From Patagioenas fasciata (taxonomy: Eukaryota > Chordata > Aves > Columbiformes > Columbidae): 64,000 nt of DNA. Below the pieces are notes generated by a model that worked only from the letters and a program-made list of their open reading frames with translations, made no database searches and was not told the DNA's origin. Within the stretch, counting starts at the first letter, position 1, and every line of letters starts with the position of its first letter. Positions 13,101-25,100 of the stretch are shown here, in pieces. The translations under genes were made by a program, and so were the position numbers. The stretch covers positions 63,120,049 through 63,184,048 of the forward strand of contig NC_092560.1 of assembly GCF_037038585.1 (NCBI RefSeq), read 5' to 3'.

Positions 13101-16100
13101 GAATATTACAGTATTCTGCTTCTTCTCCACCCCTCCATCGTTTGAATCTTAGAAACTGTTGAAGTACCAAAATCTCTAGTTTCTGTTTTCGTGTTATGAA
13201 TGTTTTAGTATTTGTTATGAGTGTTCTTCAGGTTTTTTTCTTTCTCTCCACCATCCTTGAAGATTAATGCAATGCTTAGTTTCACGATTATCTGTTGTTG
13301 TTGTTAGAGCCTATCCAGTATAGATGCTCTGTAAAGAAACACATGCCTCATCATAATTACAGTAAATAAGGAAGCTGTGTCAATGATAGCTTTCCCAGAA
13401 AGAAATGCATCACCTGTTTGCCCAATCTCATGATCTCTGTGCATACTTTACCAATTACCTGGCAATCTCAGTAGTTTTCCCCTAATAACATAGAAGACAT
13501 GCTCAACGACAGGCAGAGTTTTGAAAGTGTGAAGAAATGAAATGGTTTTAGTGAAAACTTGCTGTTTTCCAACTGTTTGTATCCATACAAACTTGAATAC
13601 TGCAGGAAAGAATTATGTTCAAGAAGGTTACAGGATGGCTTGACAATGTTGAAATGGTGGCTGGCTAGTTTTGGGGGAATATACTGAAAAAAGAGATATG
13701 CTTTTTTCTTTTGTACCAATTGAGACTTTTTTTAAGTAATAAGTGGTGCAACTCATCTACCTTAAGACTGGCCTACTTCCTACAACTTAGATGTAAACAT
13801 GTGAGTTTAGGCTTTGATAACTACACAAAAGATCGGATAAAATAAGAAGTTTGCTTATCCTTGGAAATGTTTTTAATTGCATGCAGATAGGCAGATGTTT
13901 ATACCATAATGCAGGTAAATTTGCACACTGAGCAGCACTCCTGTGACGAGTTCTGGCACAGGGTGCCATACCACTGCTACACAAGTGCAGAGTGATATTT
14001 GACAAATTGTTTTAGCTGGAGCACTTGTAACTTTCACTTTCACAATAAAATGTGTTTTTCTTTATTCTGGTTTAAAAATCTGTAGTATTAGTATATTTGT
14101 GTATACTGCAGAAATGTGGGTTGGTTTTGTTGTTTTTTTTTTTTTTTCATTTGTCAGCCATTGGTTGTAGTGGTGGAAAATATGTGTAGAATGTGTCATG
14201 AAAAAGGTAGGATTTATCAAAACTTTAGAGCATGATTAATGAAGAGTGTATTCACCAAATTCTTGCATCTGGTGAAGAGGAGGAATGTTGATAAAGATGC
14301 ACAAGTGAGAGAGAATGGAATAAAAAAAAAGACAACACAAAACCCAATTAAAAAACCCTAACCTCAAAGAGCAGCAAGACCTCCTTACGCTTGTATTTTC
14401 TTAGTTATGTGACTGAACTTTACTGTTAGCACATGCCTGAAAGCTCTGTAGGACTCATGTTCTTATGCTTCTGTTATATACATCAGAGTGTAGCAAGCTG
14501 CATCTCAAGGGTGGCCTGAATAGGTTTGGGTAACTAAATATTATGAGGAAGTCTCTTCTCCCAAGTTCTGCCTGAAGAGCAATATCCTTGGAATCAACAT
14601 GGTTCACTAATACGTTAGTCTGAGTGATAGAGCCTTTATGGAAGTTTTTGTAAAAAGGGGGTATTTTGTTTCTGAATTTACTGGGTTTATTCTTCACTAT
14701 CTAGACTTCTCTAGGCTCATCTTAGTCCAAGGGCTGCATACTGCTATAGTTTTGACCATCTGACCATTTATTTAGTTATGGAGCATTTCAGAAAGCTACT
14801 GTTATTTTTTAAATTTATTTTATAGAAATTAAATACACTTAACTGTCGGAGATACAAAATTAGAAGAATGAAGATTTTTATTTCCCTTTCAGTTGGAGAG
14901 ATGGGTAGTTAACAGAGTTTCATGCTGTTTATCAGTGATACTTTGAGTAACCTTGTGAGTCTAAGGCCAAAGGGATGGCAGAATGGTAAAGATGACCTAG
15001 GGCATTCCTTACCTATATTTGAAATGGCTGCTGTCTGCACTTATTTGGTTGGAATAAGAGGTTCATCTCTAATACAGCATTTGCATAGATTTTATTCATT
15101 ATGAAATTAACTACAGCTGTTGATTTAAAACTACAGAATGATTAGTAGGCAATACTTGCACATAGAGGTATTTAAAACAAAACATTGACCTTGACTTATG
15201 GAAAAATACATAATAGTTATAAAAGAGAATAATTTTATTAATTCATGTAAAGGTGTATGGTGAACAATACAGGGATTTTCCTTTTTTTTTAATAGCTGCG
15301 TAATAGTTTGGCTCCCTGCTTGAATAAGGGAGACTATAAATAAAAAATATATATTTTTTAAATAGTTACTTTATAAAAATACAGGACTTTCAAGAACAGC
15401 TGTTGCCTGAAAATTACTTCTTAAAAAGAAAAAAAAAATTAAATCTGTAAGTAATCTTTTTGTTTTGTTACCTTCTGAGCGTCAGTGAAGTCAGAATTCA
15501 GCTTCAGCAACCTCATTTCTAGAGAATTTAGAATGTGTTCATATCCTTTATGCAAACCATATGCGTTTCTCATGGGTAGACTTCCTGTGTATTTTTTTTC
15601 ATGAAATACAGAAAAAGAAATGGAGAAAAATTTGCTGTTTCCATAAATGTGATGTTTCCAGCTCAGTTTTTTAGGTTGGCCTGTTACTTCAGTGGGATAG
15701 ATTTTTCTAAGTTGAAATTCACCAAGGAATTAGGTGACTTCTGCATTTGAAGAATTGTGTTTAAATCTTTTTGTGAAATTTATAAATACATTGCTTTGTG
15801 TCCCTTCTCTGAAAAATGACCTTTTCAGGAGAAGGAGCAAAAGGCCTGAACAGTCACAACTATGGATGGATGAGACCTGTCCTGTCCCTGGTAGGAGGGG
15901 CTGGAGTTCCCAAGTGTCATCAGTCTGTGCACTGTTGACATTTTCTGGTTGTAGCATTTTGAGGGGGTAGTTATCACATCACACATATGCCACAGCTAAA
16001 AGGTTTCCTGCTGCAGTTCGTGCTGTGTGTAAATTACTTGTAGTTTCCAGTTGTGTACCTATATTAATGTTTGAATTTGAGCATGTTATTACTTTGCACT

Positions 16101-19100
16101 TGCCACATCTTGCCACTTTGCCATTCATGTCGTCTTTGGCAAACCGGGTGAACCTACATCTGCTAATGTTGCTAGGCTATTTCTGCTTATGGTGATGCTC
16201 TATATAGCAGGGTATTTCTGGGGACACTGGCTACACCCTGACACCTTGGAGGTATTAAGTAACAACCATTTAACTGGGCAATGTTCACGTTATTGGGTTC
16301 TTGAGTAAATTAAAGTGATGCAGAGAAAAATCGGAATGGTAATTGGGAAATAGATATGATATTTCTCCCTTTCACAAGTTTTCTTCTAATGTCAGTGGTA
16401 TTATTAAGAACTTGCTTGTCAGTTCAATAATATTAAGAGAAATACATGATCAGAATTCTTTTGCCGTTTTTAAAGGAGACTTGCTTCATGCTAACCATAT
16501 GGTGGCTTCATGATGTGAAGTGGTCATAGGATATCTTTTGTTAAAGCAACTAAAAACTGTGACTGTCCTGAATTTTACTATTCCTAGAATTCATGGCAAA
16601 AGACAGAAAATGGATTGGAGGAATCAAAGGTAATTTTCTAAACTATTACAATAAACTCATATTCACCATTCAAATTCATAGTAAATGTTCTGTAAAGTAT
16701 TATTTTGATTTCACACCAACACAAATAGTGCTGTGAATCTGGGAGAGGCTTATCCTTCAGCTTTTTATTAGCTTTGAGTATGAAACAGCTGTATTGGGTC
16801 ACTCCAGCCTTGTGTCCTGTCTTTGGCAGTAGATGATAATTGATGCTGAGGAGAGAGCAGAACAACAGGGCAAACACATCATGTTGCTGTGGAGCATTCC
16901 CCAGCTTCCAGCATTTTGTGCCTCTGTTTGTGTCCAACAACTAAACTTCGAAAGTTTTAGAGAAAGTTCTTCTAGAGTTTAACTGTATATTCTGTAATAA
17001 TTTATATTTCTGTTTTATGATGAGCTGGTAATGAGAGAAATTTTGTTAGACTAATCTCAGCTTGGTTTAAGTCATCATAGTGTGCATATTTATAGTTGTA
17101 TATCTAATATTTTAGAAATGTTATGTTTTTCATTGGGGGAGAGGGGAAATAAGTATGTAATACACAAAGATTGTGCTGTAAATACCAAGAGTAAGTGCTA
17201 AGGTTCTTGGCATTAACATCACATCTTCCTGGGAGTTGAGTACCTAACTGTAAATTTAGATGGAAGATAAAATAATGGAATCGTAGAACAGTTTGGCTTG
17301 GAAGCAACCTTAAAGATTATCTAGTTCCAACCCCTCAGCCATGAGGAGGGACACCTTCCACTAGACCAGGTTGCTCAGAGCCCCATTGAGCCTCACTTTG
17401 AACACTTCCAGGGATGGGGCATCCGTGACTTCTCTGCGCAACCTGTTCCTGTACCTCACCACCCTCATGGTGAAGAATTTCTTCCTTATATCTAATCTAA
17501 ATGGACCCTCTTTCAGTTTAAACCCATTACCCCTTGTCCTATCATTACATGATATTCTCTATGAACAGACAAGTTATTTAAAGAACAACAGTTTATAAAC
17601 CTGTCTTGATACTGGATGTAGTTTTAACTTCAATATTATTTTCATAATTGGTCTGTGAGGAAACTCATCCAGGACAGGAGTTTGTGTGCTGCTATAATAT
17701 AAAGCATTTAAAGAATAGTTTGTTTATCAAAAACTGTATGTAATTAATTTTCAAATCAGCATTGTAGCTATCCTTTGGAATAGTCCTTCAGAAAGCTATA
17801 AAAGCTGTTAACTTCAACTCTAAAACCTGTTTTTCAGAAGTTTTAGTAGTAAAACAATGCTGTCTACAGGTTTGTCATACAAGATTGCACACTGGGAATA
17901 ATTAACGTAATTCCACAGGTGAGGATGTAAAGATGGCTTTTCTACACATATAATCTTAGTGTCTTGGTAAGAAATAATATTATAAGACAGTAATTTGGAA
18001 AGGGGTCCATTTTTGAACTACTGTCACTGCATCAAGATGACTGCAACACTAGAATGTATGTTGCCTGCCACTTTTATTCATACTTAGGAATATTTTTTAA
18101 AAATCCTGTAACTTACAATATTTTTTGCACATCTGCAAAAGAGCAATCTATACAGTCACTTTCCTGTTTACTTACAGGACGTGTGCAAGTCTAGATTCAC
18201 AGAGCTAAATATGAAAGATCAGAGTCTTAAGTGTAATACTGATATAAGACTTTGTTCTTATGTGAGGTTCTAGTGATTCCTGGATCCTACTGTAGATATA
18301 CCGTCTTTTGCACTGCTTTCTAGTTATTCTATTCTATATGGCAGTTAATTTCTACCTGATCAAGGTAGAAAGAATACTTTTTACTTCCTTTGGCTGCCAT
18401 GGAAGAGAGGAGGTACGCTTTTTTTCATATTACTGAGCAAATTTCATCTATTCATAGCTTTCTTAAACAGCAGGAGTGAAAATAATCTGAGTTCGTAGTG
18501 CGTAGTTTCTTTCTGTTTTCATGAACGTAAGTCACTGAGGCTTCTCTGTGTTCAAAATTAAGTCCTTTATGTATGGCTCACCTGTGGAAGCTATGGGAAT
18601 AAAACTAAATAAATGTCTAAGTACATTTTACAGAAATCGCTGGGTTTAGTCACTTGTACTTTTCAAGGGAATACTCTCAGTTGTTAACATTTGTTATGCA
18701 TTGTGGGTTTTTTTTAATCTAAAATTTACAAGAATTATATGGAAAAACTTATTCCTCACACTATGACAGTGCAAATATTTTGCACCTCACTGATTCGAGT
18801 TTCAACAATGATCACAGAGGATGTCTTAGAGGGTACCTTAGTATTCAGTACATTTTTCACTGTACTAGTAACTACCTGAATTTGATATTACAAACAATTA
18901 TTTCTGTTTTTTTACCTTGTAAATTGAGACATACCTCCAGTCTAAACGTATGTTACTATGTTTTTGAAAATCATAGGCTGTGTAAACTTTTTATGCACCA
19001 ATTTTTTTGAATCTGGCAAAGTGAACTTGGTGTGTCAGTATAAATAATTCAGGAGTGATCTCTGTGTCATACAGTTTGCTTTTTTATGTAGCTTTCTCTT

Positions 19101-22100
19101 CTTCCATTGCTCAGAACCCGACTGTGTTTCTTCTGTGCAGTTTCCACATTTTGAATTAAATGTAAATTAAGAATACTTCATGTTATGAGATTACATAACT
19201 GTTCTGATATTTTTTTCTCCCGAGCAAGTTGATAATGGCAGAATACGCCTCTCTTTGGGGTTTCATTTTGTTTTTAAAGGTGTTGGTAAAAAGCATTTTA
19301 GCAGACTAATTACCTGTCATTTAGGCTTACGTAGACACCTTTAAGTAACTGATTTATAATGTTTCAGTGCTTTTAATAACTGATAACTCATGATTATTTC
19401 AGTGGAAATGGAGAACAGTGCATTAATTCCTCTAGTTGTGTGTCACCCAACTTTGTTTTGGCAGCATGTGGTTTAACAAGCCACCAAGAGCAGCTTTGCA
19501 ATATGCAGTTTTACAGCACTTAGACTTTAAAAATCTCTACAAGATGTTGAGGTGTATAGTAAGTTCACAACAATCTCAATTTATATTACAATTCTTTCCT
19601 TCAGTAAGAGGCAGATATCTTTTGCATTCTTAGTCAATTATTAATTGCTTAACTGTTTTGAACTACAACTTCTGTAAGAGAAGTATTTCAGCGTGTTTAG
19701 TCTCTTATAACACTTTTTGGCACTCTCATTCTAGTAGGTGTGACAGCAGCTGCTAGTGCAGTCTCTCACTTGAGTTTACTTACTGTACATACTTCAGTTA
19801 CTATGTACAGCTACTGTCCTCGCATCTACCAAGTGATGCATACAAAATATAGACTCTAAGTTTAACTCGTTATGCCTGACTTCAGAGTTACTGAATTATT
19901 TGTGCAGTAAAGCCTACTATTCTTTTTGTTTGCTTTTTATTCACATGTGCAAAACAGAATAGCAAACTGACCGCTGCTAGTGTGCTGAATGTGGTCAAAC
20001 AATGCTGCTAAATCTGTCAGGGGAAAGGAGTTGTCGCTTGTGCTCCTAGAGCTGTGGCTGGTCCTGTTTCATCCCTGCATTAGACAGAGAACGGGATCTG
20101 TCAGAATGCATCATGATTCTCACTGGGGAAAAACAATGTCAGAGTCCTGAAGGGGTGAAAAAGTGAGTCAAGCCCTAAAAGATCATGAGAGTTTAAAAAC
20201 AAATAACAGCATAACTTTGAAGATTTTTGATATATGCACATCTATTGATTATTTTAATGTATAGAAAATTACAGAGTTCTTGACGCTAGGGTTTCGAAAA
20301 CACCAATTTCTTTCTGTACTAAAGATTATCATTATGTGTACTGGGTGTTATTCAGTGCAGACAGTTGTGCACGAGAAACTCTGTTTGGTATAACAGAAGT
20401 ACACAGACCAAAGATAACCTACTACTTCAAAGTGCTTGCTGTCCAAAAAAAAAAAGAAGACCAATAAATAATATGAGGCAGTAAAGATCAGCAAACTAAG
20501 ATGTTGTTGCAGAAAACAAGTGGGCTGTTGTTAGATGACATTTAGGGCGAAGTGTCTTTGTGTACATCAGAACCATTTGCCAAGTGTAAAAGTGCAGGTT
20601 AAAAAAAATAGTGGTTGGTGGGTTTTTGGTGGTTTTGGGGTTTTTTTGTGTGTGTGGTTGGTTGTGTTTTGTTTGCTTCTGTTGTGTGTTTTTTTTGTTT
20701 TCTGTTTTTTTTCCCTCTGAGTCTGTTCTGGAGAGAGTATGTCCTGCTTCTACCAGTCTACCAATGAGTGGCTCAGTGGCACAGCCACTTCTGCCTGGAA
20801 TTTTCTAAGACTTCAGTATTCAGTCTGACTTGGTAACCCAGCAGAAAACTAACATAGCAAAAGAAGAAAATCTGTTCTGCTGAATCAGTTAGCAGAGTTA
20901 TTTTAATGTAAAGTTGATGGGTGCCAGACTAGTGTAAAGAATAGGTGTATCAAGTAGTGAGAAGACATTGTGCATCTTCTGGCAGAAGAAAACTTGAAGA
21001 TCAGCTCAGTTGTTTTGCACAACTCCATCCTCCAAAACACCCTGGGGAGGAATGGGAAGATATTTGGTTGTCTTTATGGACCAGCTTGGGATGAGGCAGC
21101 ATCTCAGTAATAAATGAGTCAGGAAAAAATAGACTGTTATGGGGTCTTCAAATTATAACGAGTAGTTTCTCTGTCTTATTTTCAGATAGAAAAGTAAGAA
21201 CTTTGGAAGAGTTAAAGAGTAGGAATTAATCAGAGCTAAGAAATATCTACAGCAGTGGTAAAAAAAGAAGTCCATGTCAACACCAACATGAGCTGTTAAG
21301 CTTGACAATGAGATATTAAGGCCATGATATTTCTTCTTTAGTGAGAGCAGTCTCCTATTTTCTGCCATATTTTTTCCATTTCTGCATTAATCCATGGTCT
21401 TTGGTGCTGTTGCATGAGATTTTGTGACATGGAGATATGCAGTGTTGGATCTGATCATTCATTACGGAAAAGCACATGGCTTATTTGATAAGAGTCCAGA
21501 AAATTTTCAAACCCATTTTAATGTAAGGGACAGACTACCAAGTGACTGCATCTCTATTTGTGAAGTCGTGTTATTTTAAACTGTTTTGCATCTGCAACAG
21601 GTGAAGTTCTGTTAGGCCTGTGTATCTTCCCTATTGGCTTTATTTTTAATAAAAATGAGTCATGCTTGAGTAACTAAATTTTCTGCTTCTTTCTAATACA
21701 TTATGCATTTCTAGAAAGAGAAAAACAGGATGGCCAGTTTTCCCTTGAAGTTAATGTGTCACAATTATTTTCTTAATTTACTTGAAGAGATTTTTTGTGA
21801 AATGGTTGTTTTGAAGTTTAAAACAAGACTTGAACTGACAAGGCTTAACTGAAAAGGCTTCTGTAATATTTAGTTCTTTCTGAGATAATATGTTGTTGGA
21901 GGATTTTTTTCTTTGCTGTCTTGCTTTTTCTACAGCACTAATGTTGATATAATCGAACTGCAAGCTAGCTGACTTACTGTATTTGTACTATGAATTTGAT
22001 TGTGGAAATATGTTCTCAGTTTTCTTGCAGTGTTGTAGATCTTATATAGGAGTCCCCACTCAGATTCAAATTACTTATCTGTTAGTGAAGCTTCTAGGAA

Positions 22101-25100
22101 ATACCTGTCTGCTCTGCTAAGCACAGCCAAGATGGTTTTCCTCAAACTTTTCTGTCTCCATGGAAATGAGCGTTTTTCTTATCAAAAAGAGGACAATGTG
22201 AGGAAAAGTTGCTATTACTAGAGTTTTTCATACACACATAGAATAAAATGTTTTCATTGCACATTTTAAGTAGGCACACCCTTGTTATGAAGGTTTGCCA
22301 TTGCTGCAGAATTGTTAACATGGGAAGTGGTTGCATCATGTCCTGATTCCTTCATGTCTAAATGGGCTACCTTTTTGCACAGCATACCTCACTTGCTTCT
22401 GATTTAGTGCCCACTTTGTCAGGTAGCTGAGTAGAAATGTTTCTTGCAAGTGACATACAAGAGGTTTCCTGAGCTAGTCTCGTGGCCTTTCCTGTCTGTA
22501 TAGTGAGCTTAGTTTTGGTAGAGGTTTACCTTGAGTATGGGACCATCTACACTTTCAAAATGAGAACTTACAGGCATATTTTTCAGTCATTTTGGGAAGT
22601 TATTGTTGCTGCTTGTTCTATGGGGAGTTGAGGTAGAACATTTTGGAGACCTCTAAGTCTGCTCACCTGGGATATTTCTTGTGGTGTAATGGGGTATGTT
22701 GCAGGTCCAAAAGTGGTGTGAGCCAGGGAAATCCCCATTCATTTCCCAAGACAAGCCAAGGCATAGAAATCAACCAAACTGTATTTTCTGAGAAAGCAAA
22801 TTATGAGGAAATTATTTTCCTCTCCTGTTACGTTCCCTTGGAATTAGGGACTGTGATGTAAACTATTTGTAGTGCCATAACTATTCCAACCTGCTTGTCT
22901 TCAGTGTTTCTCTTGTTTGCTTGTTTCTATGTCTTGTGCCGTTGCAAACCTCTCAAACTGAGTAAAGCACTGGAAAAGTAAACTATGCAGGAGTCCTAAA
23001 CTTGGAATGTGTCTAGTAAGATTTTCGCTGTCTCTAATTTATGTGATTGTATCAAAGTTGTGGGTTTGGTTTTTTTTGTTTGTTTGTTTTGTTTTTTAAT
23101 TCACTGAGTTGGTGGGGGATGTTCAAAGAGATGTATGCACACGTTCCAATTTAAATTCAAAGTTATTGGATGTTTGCTTTAACTATGTGTACTGTTCTGC
23201 AGTGCAAGGTATCTCTGTACTTGTGGCTCTGTGTCTTGACAATTGACTTTGCTTATTGCTGTGGCTTAAGTTTGTGGGAAAGGATATTTCACATCAAGAT
23301 GGTGATGATGGTGATTGCCCACATTTAGGAGCACATCTTCTCTTCCCAAAATTTCACGAACCTTTGGAAAAAAAAAAAATCACAATTATGTGATGTGGCA
23401 GTAGCATGTCTGTACGTGTGCTAAAGCCTCTATATACGCAGTGTTGTAAACGCAATTCACCTTACCCTTCAGTGGACGTCTTGCAGCTAGTCAGGTTAAT
23501 TGTTTTCGGCTTTGTTGGCTGATAGACAAGATCTCCATTGACTACAGTGGATTTGCAGGTTTAGACACCTAAATTTAGGTGACTACCTGTAGGTGTCTTC
23601 ATCTTTAAGTACTGTTTTATATTCCTCATGGTAGTGCAAGTACAGCATCTTGTCTTTCCAAATATGTTCTGGATATATCCTGATGAGATTGATAGTTATG
23701 TCTGCTTTTTTAAAATTTGTTGCTTTTAAAAGTGTTTAAACTAAAGAAGTTCATAAAAAAGCCTCAGCTTAGTTTGCACAGAGGTGGTGAAGGTGCTTTC
23801 TTTACATCTCTGACACTTTTGATTTCCTTTGTATAATGAAAAATACACAAATATCCAGGATGAACAGTAAAATACTCTTTTTATATGCCATAAATTCAGC
23901 TGTAGCTGTTCCTACTGCAGTAGGAAGCAAGTTTCTTTACAGAAGTTCATGTGGGGCACCATACAAAAACCTTCTCTTGGCTGCTTTCCAGATGTTTGGT
24001 GTTTGAACTCTTCAGGCTTTTTCTAAAGAATTCATTTTATGAAATACAGGGTTTTTTTTTTTTTCTTTTTTGGTAATGTAATACTTTCTAGCAGTTCACA
24101 TCTCCAGCATAGCCACAGTGTTTGTTTTATTTCGAACTACAGTACTGTTGATAGTGTTGTAGTGCCCATTGCACAACATAGTGTCAAACCTAAAACTGCA
24201 TTAAAATCTTGCAGTCAGGTGTTTCCCTTTGAAAACTGTCCTGCTGCAATACCACCATGTACTGTAGTTTATGTTACAGTAGCTATGCATGCAGCCCACT
24301 TGTCCCACTCTGCTTCAACTCCCAGCCTTGTTCGCAAGTGCAGGATAGCATTGTCTCTGCTTGTCATGTTTGGTCGTTGTTTTCCATTTCCCGCCAGAAT
24401 ACAGGATTGTCATTTGGTGTCTGAGTCCTGTTTTGTGTGTGTGTTTTTTTGTGGTTTTTTTTTTTTTTTTTTTTTTTTTCCATTGGCATGGGGGACCCTC
24501 AGGAAAAAAAATGTTCCTAGTCCCCCTGTTTACCTTGTAATTCATTTTCATATCCAGTGTCACTGGGAAGTCCTAGCCTTCTGCTAAGTTTAGGGTGATT
24601 GTGGACAGACATTAATATGTAAAGTAGAAGGGAATCACATCTTCACAAAATCCCACCAACTCTTTGTGTGGAAGGGAAAAAGAAGTCAGATGGTGTGGTA
24701 GTATCATGCTATCTTTTTATTACTGTCTTTATGTTCACTTCTTGCCTTTACATTACAAGGGGATTAAAGATAAAGCTGTTCAGTTATGAGATTTTAGGAC
24801 TGGAATTTCAGACAGTAAATGGGTTTCATTGTTGATTGCAAATATAAGGTGGTGATTAAAATCTGCTTTAAAATAGGAGTCACCTCCATGGATCTGCATC
24901 CTTAATGAAGAGCGGGAGAGTACCTGTTCTGTTTCAGAAATTGCATATTGAATGCGTGTTTAGATTTTTTTTCTTCAACTGTAACTTCTAATAAGATGTT
25001 TTCTTTTGCAGAACCCTGTGATAACATGAGAGAGATTCTCCAAAATGTGGCCAAATTACAAGGCGTTTCAAATATGAGAAAACTAGGCCACTTGAATAAT

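Larger units (their letters stand above)
7403..25011 (+). other. RICTOR: RICTOR intron 2 (17.6 kb)
   Basis: This is the largest complete intron in the window. It begins in the CpG island and then becomes AT-rich. It holds a CR1 fragment at 17276-17571, a probable older CR1-like fragment at about 10565-10670, a possible ancient repeat with a palindrome at 23520-23600, a G/T-only tract at 20611-20675, a 25-base T run at 24455-24479 and GTTT repeats at 10125-10144. I see no other gene. A 182-codon open frame at 24039-24587 is crossed by the T runs and looks like chance. Confidence 0.9.

Noticed and set aside
24039..24587. 182-codon open frame in intron 2
   Set aside because: It is the second-longest open frame in the window, but poly-Phe segments from T runs dominate both ends, no domain is recognisable, and no splice sites or promoter frame it. 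Chance in T-rich DNA explains it.
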